A DNA stretch of 64,000 bases, taken from NCBI GenBank assembly GCA_963930775.1, contig OZ005692.1, positions 10,211,029 through 10,275,028 on the forward strand, given 5' to 3'. The position numbers and the translations under genes are program-made. The notes under the pieces are model-generated. The model was not told the DNA's origin and did no database searches. It saw only the letters and a program-made list of their open reading frames with translations. Source of the DNA: Cliona cf. orientalis (Eukaryota > Porifera > Demospongiae > Clionaida > Clionaidae). Below, one piece after another: positions 54,908 through 64,000 of the stretch (position 1 is the stretch's first letter; every line of letters starts with the position of its first letter).

Positions 54908-57900
54908 ATGAGAGCTATTAATCGCATATGCAAGGGGGAGAATCTCGCTGTCGGCTTCGTCGCGTTCTCCGCAGGAATCATTGCGACATTGATCTTATTC
55001 GGTGGGCAACGAGATGCGTGGACTACGATAATCGAGCTAGATGAATATGGTAAGCTGTACATATTATGTATTTATAAAATAAAGATTTGAGGGTGGTGAA
55101 GTACAAACATACTGAACAGGATTATTTGTGTGCCGCCTTTATTCGTGAGTACTATTATCACTAACTTTAACCATAATATTATGCTTTAACTAGCTAATTA
55201 CTATACTATTCTGTAGCTAGTATTGATATTAGCTTGGGAGGGGTAGGAAGCACTGGAGACAATAAACTCAAAGGGCAAGTCCGATTTATACAGATACTGA
55301 TTTTTGCTTTCAGATTCAATATTAAATTTTGAAGCACTATCCACTGTACATGTATATGCGATCACCCCTACCTACGCGAGAGCTACCCAGCGAGTGGACT
55401 TGATAAGCCTATGCCACACGCTCATGCACGTGCCCAACATCACTTGGATAGTCGTAGAAGATTCAGTAAATAAAACTCAAGCCGTAAGAGACGTACTGAC
55501 TAAGCAGTGGCAGTGCAAGTCTGTCGCCAGTGTACACTTAGCAACAAGGTCACCTAAACCGCTCGCAAAGGGGAGAGGAATCGACCAGAGAAATGCTGGA
55601 CTGAGTTGGATCCGGCAAAAGTGTGGCTACAATGCGACAGAGAAGTGCAGAGGTGTGGTCTACTTGATGGATGACGAAAACAAGTATGACCTGAGGCTAT
55701 TTTACGAGGTGGGTATATTAACTGTTTTTGGTCATACCTATAGATGTCAATGTAGGAACACAAATGCAAACACGTTAATATAAGTTCCGACTGGAAGTAA
55801 GGTACAAATTAAAGTCTGCATGAACATAATGGTTGTCGATAAGGTACAAGGCCCGTGCAGTTAGGCTGAAACAGCTCTCCGCAGTTGCACTTTTGGCACC
55901 TACATTTTGAAGTTTCATGCTGCATTAATTTCACGGGTAGAGATTTATAACTGGGTTGTAGCTAGTGCTATGGCAGTATCGTATAGTGGGAAACTTTCGA
56001 GGGAGAAAACCTTCATGGGTTTCACGATTTTACAGCCACACTGCAAAAACTGATGGGTGAAGTTCACCCCAAAATTGGAGTGAAACACTTGCCACAGGGA
56101 GCACTCTTTTTTTGGGAGTGAATGCCACTCCTCATCTTAGACTATGGGTGATCTCCACTCCTAAATTAAGGTGGCCGTCACTCCCTACTAACAATATAGT
56201 ATACATGCACTGTATATATTATTCCAGTATTATAATCAATGGGTGGTATACAGTAAATACACACACACTATAATAGCAACACAACAAAATATCTCGACTT
56301 CCTAAAGTTCTGTTGGAGTTCAACGTAGGGAGTCACAGACGAGAAAGCCATCCAGGCTGACACAGGACCTTTAGTGCTTCTGTAGTTAGAATTCAAACAT
56401 CGTCTGCTATCTTTCCTCCTGCAAATTGAATGTAGAAAAGTACATTACCACTGATTCAAAGTACTTACGTACATATTAAATTGTCAAAAAATATGCACCA
56501 ATAATTTTAGCTCCCACCCCACTAGCCTTCTCCACATCCCTCCTAGTCTGGCGGGCCAGCCCCTTCGCAAGAGGGAGGAGGAAGGGTCTGGTATCATGCC
56601 TATACGCGACTTGTACCGCTGCAGCCAGGAGTGCAGCCCAATCAGATCGCTCCACGTCTGGCTACTGGTATGCAGGCCGACCAATCAGAGGCCTACTCTT
56701 CTTGTTCAATAAACGGTTGGGGTTGTCCCTACCACGCGTTCTGACCAACCAGGTGCTAGATCTTCATAAGGCTGGCGATCATAACAATTTTATTAAAAAC
56801 GAAGAGCAGGCATCTGATTGGTCAGCCTGAGTATTTAGATAGCTCCACAATATTGGTGGTGACGTGGCGGGATCTGATTGGGCTGCACTCCTGGCTGCAG
56901 CGGTACAAGTCGCGTATAGGCATGATACCATACCCTTCCTCCTCCCTCTTGCGAAGGGGCTGGCCTGCCAGACTACATCCCTTCCACTCACTCTTTTCTT
57001 CCCTCCCTCTCCCTCTTTTTTGAAACCAGAAAGTCGATTAAGTTTACTGCGTGCATACTAAAATAGTTACTGTAGCAAGGCCTATAGCAAGTTATTTTTT
57101 TAGTACTCACATTATTCAAAGCTTTATCCTCACCATGAAGCGACTGGACTCGGATTCAGCAATCATTTCGTCCCAGTCTTTCAGTACCAACAATACCTGG
57201 AAATTTATCAGTCAGTGTAAGATTTGCCAAATGGCTAGGGATGCACCGCATTTCACTCACCCCGAAAAAGCTTCCACGAGCTTTTTCTTGGACTCTTCAA
57301 TTTTCATCGATGTATTTTGTTGAAAAGGACTCCAAAGATAAGCTTCTTCGGCGGCCGGTAGGCAAGAAAATGGCTCCTTCTTTTGTCTACTTTTTGAAAA
57401 ACGCCTGCAGCTGCTCCTAGTACCGCCCACGAATCACCTTTGAACCCCATAGTGATTGTAGTGTCCTAGTCATGTGATGATCACGTGAGCGGTACCGCTA
57501 TATTATGGCTATAGTGCAAAGAGACTGGAAATTCACCTATTTGAAAGGTCAGTTACTTAAACTAGAAAGCATAGTAGTATACAGTGACCAGTGCTACCAA
57601 GATGCCTAATCTTTGAGTAGTTTTCTGCTAGGCCCCATCTTTTTTGGCAGTGGTCTGAGTCATTGGAAGCTAACTTGACTTTAACCATGGTATGTATGCT
57701 ACCAAGATGTATCATCTTTAGGTCTGAGTATCCTGCCAAGATGCTCCATCTTTTGGGAGCTCAGTGGTTGGCATTCATCAAGTTAATATGACTCCATCCT
57801 CGTGTTGCAGTAAACTATAGCTACCACAGCTTTAAACACCATACTGTTTCGAATTTCAGGGAAGTTCACGGAAGTCCGAATCAATAAGATAAGATTCCAA

Positions 57901-60900
57901 GAAATAGCTATAGCAGCCATTGGACTAGTCTTGTTAATTACTTAACCACAAAAGACATCAATATTAATATTCAGATAGTTTATGAGTTAAAGTACAAAAT
58001 GGGTGAAATCACTCCTCTACAACATGTCACTCCATGCCTGGATGTATTATGAGGGTGAAGTTCACCCGTTTTAGGAGTGAGCGCTGCGTCACTCCTCAGG
58101 AGTGATTTCTAAAGGAGTGAACTCCACTCATCTTTGGAGTGAATTCACTCCTTTGATGCGTCACTCCTTTGGAGTGACAGACTGGTAGAGTGAAGTTCAC
58201 CCATTTTTGGAGTGATATCACCCCAAATTTTTTGCAGTGCACCTGCGAAAATTTCTCCATTGTAGGCATACACACATCTATGTGATCTGTCATCAGTTTA
58301 ACATTCCGCGAGAGTTTTCTCCGCGAAATAGCTACTCGGTCCCTTTCTACTGATCCGTGAAAGTTTCTCCCTCGAAAGCGGCTTCCTGCTATCATGCTGT
58401 ATGGTATATATTGTATGCATTAATGTTATGCTCTTCCATGGCCATATATTGAAAGGTATTGTGTGCGTGTTTGGACGGGAAGAAAACACTGTGTGGTGGG
58501 CTTCGTGTGTGTAGCTATTTGTGAACAGTTCTGCTCCATTAATTATTATAATTATATAGCTATAGGCTTGTGAGTTTAATATCTTCATAGTTGCCAAGTG
58601 TCCCAGTTTTTGGCCCTATGTTCTGGTTGAGTCCCGATTTGCCTGATTTGCAGCATTGTCCCTGAATCCAGCTCGATTAGCTACACAAAATGGAGGTATT
58701 TGGCACAAGCATGATACTCATATACTATCGAATTTCAGTCCGTATATCTCGATGTTTAGTGGGTGTGGCAGTACATAAGTGGGTGTGGTCCATAAAATTT
58801 GCAAGCGCTTCGCACGCGTCTTCTACTTTGTTCCGGTCTCTCGTTCTCATAAACTTGGCAATTATATGTATCTTCTTTCATTTCCTGACAGTGTATTGTT
58901 GGGAAAACCTTCATATTATATATAATAATATTTATATATAATATTATAGCTAGCTAGCTACGTCTCAGAGAACATCTCATATTATATCTGATAGCTCACC
59001 ATTGGTCATGTGACTACCACCATCAATCATGTGACTATATTAGCTACATACCACTTCCTTTTTATCAATGGTAACTGGCACTAACTTGATCAATGACAAC
59101 TCATGGTTACCAACTGTGTGTGTCACGTAAGCTAATGGATCTCATTAAGTGTGTGCAAAGGTCAATTGCACAAGCAATCTGTTTATATAAACTGTGAATT
59201 GGGGTTGGTGTGATCACAATAATAGCCTGATTCCATGTATAGTATACTGCATTATTTAAAACATAATATATAGCTACACCAAGCTTATTTATCTAAGCAT
59301 CACCTATATATAAATATCAGCTTGCTCCAATTGACTTCTCCAAGGGCTTATTGGGGGTCTATAGCTATATAAGCCCTTGATCAGCTTTACCTAATCCTAC
59401 TGTAGTGTCCCGGACAAGCGCCCACTCCCATGCAGGTAAGTGCCCATATAGCTAGCATATAATTATTTCAAGGGGTCAATGTAACAGCTTCTATACAAAA
59501 TTTAATGTTACAGTATGGAAATTATATCCCCCGGGTAAGCACCCATGCGGGCCAAATCACAAGTTATGTTAAGTGCCCATGGAGGAGAGCTGAGTGGGAG
59601 GATGCATGAGCAACCACAATGATGATAATGTTGAAAGCATACCATAGTGTCCAGAGTATTGATTAAGCACCCATGAGCGCTTAACTGTAACTCCCGATAC
59701 CGTATTTTTCCGTTATTAAGTGCATGTGCTTATATCTCCACAGGAAGAAAACCTGCGCCTAATAGCGAAGCGTGTCTAATAGCGAGATGTGCCTATATAA
59801 TAAAGAATAGCTACATCCAAGAACACATGCACGTTCGCGGTATCATTTAGGGGCATGGTCAATCGATCGATCGCACAATCATTTGTGTTGCTGCATTCGG
59901 CCAACTTCGAAATGGTGCTCATAGCTCGAAGAACCGGAGAATCGATAGTAGCCATCGTGATTTCAAGTAACTTGAAAAGGCTGGAACCTTGGGCTAACAA
60001 GAAAGCATGCAATGTATCAAGGTCAAGGGTCACATATGCGCTTATATGCGAAATGCGGACGGGTGGTCATTGTTCATTATTGAATATCGTTATGTAACTA
60101 GCTGGCTTGCAGACTAAGGAGGGGCTCAGAAGCAAAGTGGGCTAACCCATGCCATAAATGTTGACTTAGCCCCCCGAATCTTGAAAACATGCTTAAAATG
60201 TGTTTCATGAGCTATAGAAAATTCAATTTTTTGAAACTTTTGGCAACTTGGTAGAGTACTACAATGTATGGTTTTTAGTCCATTTTTGAGCTTTTTAGAC
60301 AATTTAGTTCAGGGTTATCCCACTTTGCTTCTGAGTCCTTCAATTATTTTATTATTATAATATTATTAATATAGCAGTGCATAATGAATTTTGAGGCAGC
60401 TACAAAATAAGCATGCGGGTGGGTGACCGGAAATAATAAATCAAGTTTATAGTGGTCTTATTAATTATTGCAGATTAGGAAGACTAGGAAGGTGTCGGTG
60501 TTTCCAGTTGCTTTCGCTGGAGGGCTCTTGGTCGAGGGTCCAATTTGTGCTAAGAGTAGGACGGTGGCAACATGGCATGTGGCACAGGCTCCTGAGAGGT
60601 ATATAAGGCATGTATATTATACCTGTATGATGTATCGCAGCCAATAGCTGTTTTTAATTTAACCCTCTGGATCCCTAATTTTATGTGATGTGATGATTCG
60701 TGACATTGGTTGTTGTTGCTTTCATAATAATTATATCATAGTGATATTTATACGTACGCCTGTTTGTCGCCAGATATGCATAAGTTAGAGTTGAGTTTGT
60801 AAAAACAATTCAGTGTATAAATAAATAGTACCAGTTTCAATACCACATTTCCGTATCAGTATACGCTAAGCCCTCGCTTTTGCCTGATCACTTTCGGTTT

Positions 60901-61684
60901 GCGGTTGCTGTATTGAACATATGGAGACCGCGATCGCGGTCAACAGGCATGACAAAAAAGTTTAGTTTCTGGCTATACTGGTATATTCCTGGGTTTTGAA
61001 ACACGGCAGACTGTAAGAAGACTTAGCTAAACAACATAATATGGGCACGTCCAGTTCGTGTCCATAGCGTAGCTACCTCGCTATACATGGCCGAATATCG
61101 GTCATAAATGTTTGGCCGACTCATTTTCAACATGTTATTATAAACCTGAATGTATATTTCTAACCTCATGTATACACAGGCCCATTCCCATAGACATGGC
61201 CGGGTTTGCCATCAACGTCGACCTTATCGTAAGGAACGAAGACGCAGTGCTAGGTCAGATGAGCAATGATGGAGAATGCTCAATGCTAGAAACATGTTTC
61301 CTTGAGCAGTTCACTACAAGAGAGACAGTGGAATGCATTGGTGGAAAGGAGGTATATATAATGATAAGTATTATGCAGAATTTTTCACCATCGGCTCTCA
61401 ATGGCAAAATTTTTTTATTATGCAAAATTAATAATAATTATTAAATTTTTGTCCTGAATTTTATGAAGATATGGTGACCTTTACCGAATTGGGGGAATAT
61501 TTTCCAGTTCCCAGTTATGATTGTGATGTGGAATGTTAAAAAAAAGTGCTAATGACTGCATTAATTTTAGTTTGCCAGATGATGATCACATTGATTGTTT
61601 CAGATAATGGCATGGCATGTGAAGACTCAAGGTGGCTACTACAATGAAAAAAAGAATCCATCCGACAAAAGTTATGCCTTTTAG
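54908..61684 (+). CDS. GT43 beta-1,3-glucuronyltransferase-like, short stem, DDE motif
   Basis: Five exons (54908-55049, 55314-55708, 60474-60598, 61180-61351, 61604-61684) join in frame to 304 residues, about 90 fewer than its upstream sister because the stem is very short. The anchor is LAVGFVAFSAGIIATLILFG. The catalytic domain keeps TPTYARATQRVDLISLCH, IDQRNAGLSWIRQKC, SVFPVAFAGG, PIDMAGFAIN, the LETCFLEQ glutamate and the terminal MAWHVKTQ. The metal-binding triad reads DDE (LMDDENKYD, residues 167-169) where the other three genes and the family have DDD. In human GlcAT-I the third aspartate directly contacts manganese, so activity may be altered; Glu can still bind metal. Intron 2 is ~4.8 kb and filled with nested repeat elements. 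Confidence 0.86.
56039..58239. mobile_element. CACTG...CAGTG element with subterminal repeats
   Basis: The termini CACTGCAAAAA and TTTTTTGCAGTG are inverted repeats. Inside both ends are many copies of TCACTCC/GGAGTGA and GTGAAGTTCACCC words, the subterminal-repeat layout typical of CACTA/CMC-type transposons. 2.2 kb with no transposase frame, so non-autonomous. Family assignment is inference from the ends. No clear target duplication was found. Confidence 0.7.
56544..56975. mobile_element. Foldback element with ~105-bp arms
   Basis: The left arm starts TAGTCTGGCGGGCCAGCCCC and runs to about 56650. The right arm (about 56870-56975) is its near-perfect complement, ending GGGGCTGGCCTGCCAGACTA. 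It sits within the CACTG element, giving a third level of nesting. Confidence 0.85.
60115..60342. mobile_element. MITE in intron 2 of GT43
   Basis: CTCAGAAGCAAAGTGGG(C)TAACCC mirrors GGGTTATCCCACTTTGCTTC then TGAG. ~228 bp with no frame. It ends about 130 bases before exon 3. Confidence 0.82.
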
Positions 61685-61976
61685 CTAGCATGTAGAATTC
61701 ACTATTAATCATCTAGTTATTCTGTCACTGATAGAGAGATAATTATATATTATTATAATTATTATTCCTGATGACGAGAAAGTTGCATCTTCGTGTACTG
61801 TACCAATTCCCGCGGAGGGTTGTTTACGCATGCGCAATAGAGCGGTGGAGCAGCTAGATAGGCCCATGGGCGGTACTGAGTCTATTATGATCTATGGTAC
61901 ACGAACCCTAGTCTGTGGTTAATTAAGGGTTGTACGCTATACGCAGGCAGCTGTCGTGGATTACTAGCTGCGCTGG
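61685..61976. other. Intergenic region
   Basis: A short spacer between the DDE gene and the fourth GT43 gene, AT-rich first, then GC-richer near the next ATG. No feature recognised. Confidence 0.5.
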
Positions 61977-63937
61977 ATGGGAGCTTTCCAACGAATATGC
62001 ACGTTGGAGGCTCTCGGTGTAGGCTTCTTCGGGTTCTTCCTAGGTACTCTCACCGTCTATTTCGCGATATTTTACACTGATGGTTGTGCCGTGGAACCGT
62101 GGCACGGCGGTGGCCAGAACTGTCATACCCGGATTCGAACTATTGATCTTGATCTAGAACTGCTGTACAGTATACTAAATGCAAACACTCAAGGAGGAGG
62201 AGGTATAAATATATATACAAGTATTTAATAGATCCTACTTGTAACAAATACAGTGATCTGATTGGTTGAACTGCAGTATCTATCCTTCATAAAAAGCCTT
62301 GTAAGCCCCATAAAAAACCTTGTAAGCTCCATAAAAAAACCTAGCTGGTATATTTTGTTTGCCTATAGCTATAGTTTGTTGCTAGGCAGTTGTTTAGTAT
62401 ATTATAGACGACTTAAGGCGTGACCGTTTAACCCATTAATGCACCTATCAATATAATGCCCCACTACCCCCCTCCCGGGCGCTATAGGGGGCAACACAGG
62501 GGGATTGACATAGAAAACCAAGCCCCAGACAGGGGCATTTGACATGCATGTATTTGATATTTGTCAAATCCCCTATCATTTCCCCACCCTGGAAGGGGGA
62601 TAGAGTGGGGATTTGACAGACGAGGCTGGCCCCACCTTACGGGAAGTTGACGAGTTCATTAGTCAAATCCCCACCTAGCCCCTATGGTGCCCGGGAGGGG
62701 GGTAGTGGGGGATTACATTGATAGGTGCATAACTGCATAGCTATCCGGCATTTTGGTGGTCAAGCGGCAATACCGCGCGTACTGCCAGTATGCCAGTGGA
62801 AGCTAGCAAGATCGATCATGAGCAAGAATTACACTGACAGGTTGTCTAAAGCAGCCCGAGAGCATTACATCCGGAAGCTTCAATGCCTCTATGGTGTCGT
62901 AGGCAAGCTGAGAGACGAGAAATGCACTCGCGATCGTACGCTGTATAAAGTTATGGCAGCCTTGACCACCAAAATGTGCAGTTAATGGGCTAAACGGTCA
63001 CGCCTTAAGTCGTCTATACCGGTACAAAGCTGTAAGAGTTGGACACTGTATAATTAGTTGGTTTCTACATGATTTAGAAGACCTCAGGGCTCAATAGAAC
63101 CCTCGCCTCGCTCAGGATTCTATATACAGCCCTTCAGTCTTCTAAATCATGTAGAAACATCCTAAACAGTACAGTGTCTAACTATTATTTAGTGCATAAG
63201 AGAGCCTATAGTATTGCATACTGGGCTTTTCCGTATACATATAGAATCATGAGTCTACACCCACCCCTAGCTATATGCATGGCTACGGAAGTCTACATTT
63301 GGATTTTCTCCCTAAGGAAGGCTACTATTGAAGCAACCATCAGGAATCCTTTTCAAAAAGGGGATTTGCATGATCTCTAAAAGATTCAGTAAGATTTGGC
63401 CCCCAGACTAGCTCATGCCAGATTCATTATCAAGTTTGCTATCATGCCAGAGTGAATGGTAGCTACTGCAGCATTGAAATAAAGGCTAGAATTTATTCTG
63501 AGGCACAGTGCAATCAGAACAGGATTGAAAATAATGCACCTATAAACATTATAGAATATCTGGAAGAGTCCACCGTATACGCGATCACCCCTACCTATGC
63601 AAGAGCTACCCAGCGAGTGGATTTGATAAGCCTATGCCACACGCTCATGCACGTGCCTAACATCACTTGGATAGTCGTAGAAGATTCAGAAAAGAAAACT
63701 CAACCTGTAAAAGATATACTGGCTAAGCAGTGCAAATATGTCGCCAGTGTACATTTAACGACAAAATCATCAAAAAAAGGTAAGGCAGAGGGGAAAGGAA
63801 TTAATCAGAGAAACGCTGGTCTCAGCTGGATCCGGCAAAAGTGTGGCTCCAACACAGTGACGATTGAGACAGAGTGTAAAGGTGTGGTCTACTTGATGGA
63901 CGATGACAATAAATATGACCTGAGGCTATTTCATGAG
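61977..63937 (+). CDS. GT43 beta-1,3-glucuronyltransferase-like, 5' part (right-truncated)
   Basis: Exon 1 (61977-62202) encodes a type II anchor (LGVGFFGFFLGTLTVYFAIF) and a stem with two cysteines. Exon 2 (63453-63937) encodes the first half of the catalytic domain: TPTYARATQRVDLISLCH, VEDSEKKTQPVKD, INQRNAGLSWIRQKC, and a canonical LMDDDNKYD (DDD at 225-227), then a GTGGGT donor. The exon 2 acceptor at 63451-63452 was chosen because it alone keeps the phase-1 junction used in all sister genes. Its pyrimidine tract is weak, so the exact join is uncertain. Exon 2 is about 85% identical by eye to the DDE gene, so these two are the most recent duplicates. The remaining three exons lie beyond the window. 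Confidence 0.82.
62403..63018. mobile_element. MITE with 36-bp arms, containing another element
   Basis: TATAGACGACTTAAGGCGTG then ACCGTTTA(A)CCCATTAA mirrors TTAATGGGCTAAACGGT then CACGCCTTAAGTCGTCTATA. A second inverted-repeat element (62438-62732) lies at its left inner border. In intron 1 of the last GT43 gene. Confidence 0.87.
62438..62732. mobile_element. Nested MITE with GGGGGTAGTGGGG-type arms
   Basis: TTAATGCACCTATCAATATA then ATGCCCCACTACCCCCCTCCCGG mirrors CCGGGAGGGGGGTAGTGGGG then GATTACATTGATAGGTGCAT. ~295 bp. The arms are ~55 bp with few mismatches. Confidence 0.85.
63038..63184. mobile_element. Foldback element with ~55-bp arms
   Basis: AGTTGGACACTGTA...GGTTTCTACATGATTTAGAA mirrors TTCTAAATCATGTAGAAAC...TACAGTGTCTAACT. 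The loop contains CGCCTCGCTCAGGATTC, a phrase similar to the loop of the insertion at 13011-13389. Confidence 0.82.
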
Positions 63938-64000
63938 GTGGGTCTGAGAGCTTTGTACAGAGTAGCTAGCTATGATCTTCATAATTGGGGTGAGCCTGAG

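Larger units (their letters stand above)
55978..58400. mobile_element. Outer MITE split by a nested insertion
   Basis: The left part (ACTTTCGAGGGAGAAAAC at about 55992) and right part (GAAAGTTTCTCCCTCGAAAG at about 58350-58380) are inverted repeats of one small element. It has been opened by the 2.2-kb element 56039-58239. Ends are approximate. Confidence 0.6.

Noticed and set aside
56800-57330. Short open frames in the CACTG element
   Set aside because: They lie across the foldback and have no recognisable transposase motif or codon pattern.
63470-63472. Acceptor CTGCAG at ~63471 for exon 2 of the last GT43 gene
   Set aside because: It is a better-looking acceptor but gives the wrong phase for the phase-1 exon 1; the AG at 63451-63452 keeps the frame.

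Overview
Eukaryotic, intron-bearing, A+T-rich DNA that reads as an early-branching metazoan, most likely a sponge. The reasons are spliced genes with GT-AG introns, many small inverted-repeat elements, family C (GABA-B type) receptors with Venus-flytrap ectodomains, Eph-receptor-type ectodomains, expanded beta-helix/multi-membrane-span proteins, and animal-type GT43 glucuronyltransferases. The species assignment is inference. No prokaryotic features, tRNA, rRNA or CRISPR array were seen.

Layout. (1) 0.7-11.7 kb, plus strand: two tandem GABA-B-like receptor genes. The first is cut by the left edge (last six exons only); the second is complete (15 exons, 1092 aa). (2) 11.9-21.0 kb, minus strand: three tandem genes with an Eph ligand-binding domain, sushi-like and GCC2/GCC3 cysteine-rich modules but no fibronectin or kinase domain. 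Two end in one membrane span and a short tail of repeated EE(V/A)YY motifs (one intact at 16.2-18.4 kb, one decayed at 11.9-15.3 kb). The third (19.1-21.0 kb) ends in a hydrophobic, GPI-signal-like tail. (3) 21.4-41.7 kb, minus strand: four tandem copies of a ~1,360-residue beta-helix plus multi-TM protein. Only copy 2 is open; the others carry frameshifts or a stop. They sit in duplicated blocks that also carry relics of Eph exon 1 and of the anchor exon of the neighbouring GT43 gene. (4) 42.1-64 kb, plus strand: four tandem GT43 beta-1,3-glucuronyltransferase-like genes, the last cut by the right edge. Their introns and flanks are loaded with inverted-repeat elements, a minisatellite and microsatellites.

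How the parts may fit: receptors and surface proteins of three classes sit beside Golgi enzymes that cap glycans with glucuronate, as would suit a cell-surface recognition or adhesion locus evolving by tandem duplication and decay. This joint role is inference; only the domain identities and duplications are visible.

Two signals stand out. The first is a set of kinase-less Eph-like receptors with tandem tyrosine tails, next to a sister that swaps the signalling tail for a hydrophobic anchor. The second is a recurrent mutational signature: frame-breaking insertions between paralogues follow the form W, reverse complement of W, W, with W of 2-3 bases.
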